A DNA stretch of 40,240 nt from NCBI GenBank assembly GCA_964459845.1, contig CAYWOC010000021.1, forward strand, positions 1-40,240, in the 5' to 3' direction. This DNA comes from CALZFJ01 sp964459845. GTDB taxonomy: Bacteria > Bacteroidota > Bacteroidia > Bacteroidales > Muribaculaceae. This document shows, piece by piece, positions 40,218 through 40,240 of this stretch (the stretch's first letter is position 1; each line of letters starts with the position of its first letter). The notes under the pieces are model-generated. The model ran no database searches. It was given only the letters and a program-made list of their open reading frames with translations, and was not told where the DNA came from. Position numbers and translations under genes: made by a program.

Positions 40218-40240
40218 CAATTTGTTTGAAGAACTCACAT
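40188..40240. repeat. Right copy of 53-bp terminal inverted repeat
   Basis: The exact reverse complement of positions 1-53. It begins within codon 17 of the cas13b-like frame and supplies the stop codon. Outer flank on this side is TTTTTGGTGCC. Confidence 0.85.

Noticed and set aside
40056..40238. Minus-strand frame of 60 residues at the right end
   Set aside because: It begins in the terminal repeat and runs antisense through the cas13b-like start and its promoter; it has no start context or family match.

Overview
The window looks like a chromosomal contig from a member of the Bacteroidales. The evidence is the repeated Bacteroidota promoter pattern (TTG, 19-20 bases, then TAnnTTTG), the lack of Shine-Dalgarno sequences, a diheme-type succinate dehydrogenase/fumarate reductase cluster (cytochrome b, flavoprotein, iron-sulfur), and protein families typical of gut Bacteroidales. 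I cannot fix the genus; a Muribaculaceae- or Prevotella-like gut bacterium is plausible. The first and last 53 bases are perfect inverted copies of each other. The contig therefore probably ends at two copies of one multi-copy element.

Layout. 1-515: end of the terminal repeat and a long leader region. 516-6592: rnr and the sdhCAB operon. 6807-17817: mostly minus-strand core genes, including a lipoprotein, rsmI, an acidic protein, an MFS transporter, miaB, a DUF2867 protein, an Lrp regulator divergent from the PLP enzyme metY, a sigma-factor group and ribonuclease Z. 17855-26200: a visibly AT-richer accessory island. It holds an XRE regulator, wrecks of AlbA/ATP-binding regulator genes, and a minus-strand gene set reading reverse transcriptase, (IS982-type insertion), SF1 helicase, TPR/OB protein, TerB-like protein, followed by a decayed IS5-type transposase. 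26500-35099: core genes again, with a possible small RNA, a small lipoprotein, polyprenyl synthase, TatD, an acetyltransferase, a glycosyltransferase/acyltransferase/mtaB operon and a Pif1-like helicase. 35176-40240: a second accessory region with two paralogous unknown proteins, a DUF4143 ATPase, a second IS5-type remnant, a duplicated promoter block that carries CRISPR-repeat relics, a CRISPR array of seven perfect 36-base repeats, and the first 16 codons of what looks like cas13b.

The two most interesting systems are as follows. (1) The CRISPR array read on the minus strand has a repeat closely resembling type VI-B (Cas13b) direct repeats. A divergent gene starting at 40140 matches the N-terminus of a Cas13b as I remember it, and is cut after codon 16 by the terminal 53-base repeat. 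Several spacers are antisense to apparent coding sequence, and two cover start codons of related genes, which fits RNA targeting. (2) The RT-helicase-TPR/OB-TerB set is tightly spaced (1-base gap, then a stop/start overlap). Removing the IS leaves only about 75 bases between the RT and the helicase, so all four genes may once have been one operon, a candidate defence or conflict system. No tRNA or rRNA genes were seen.
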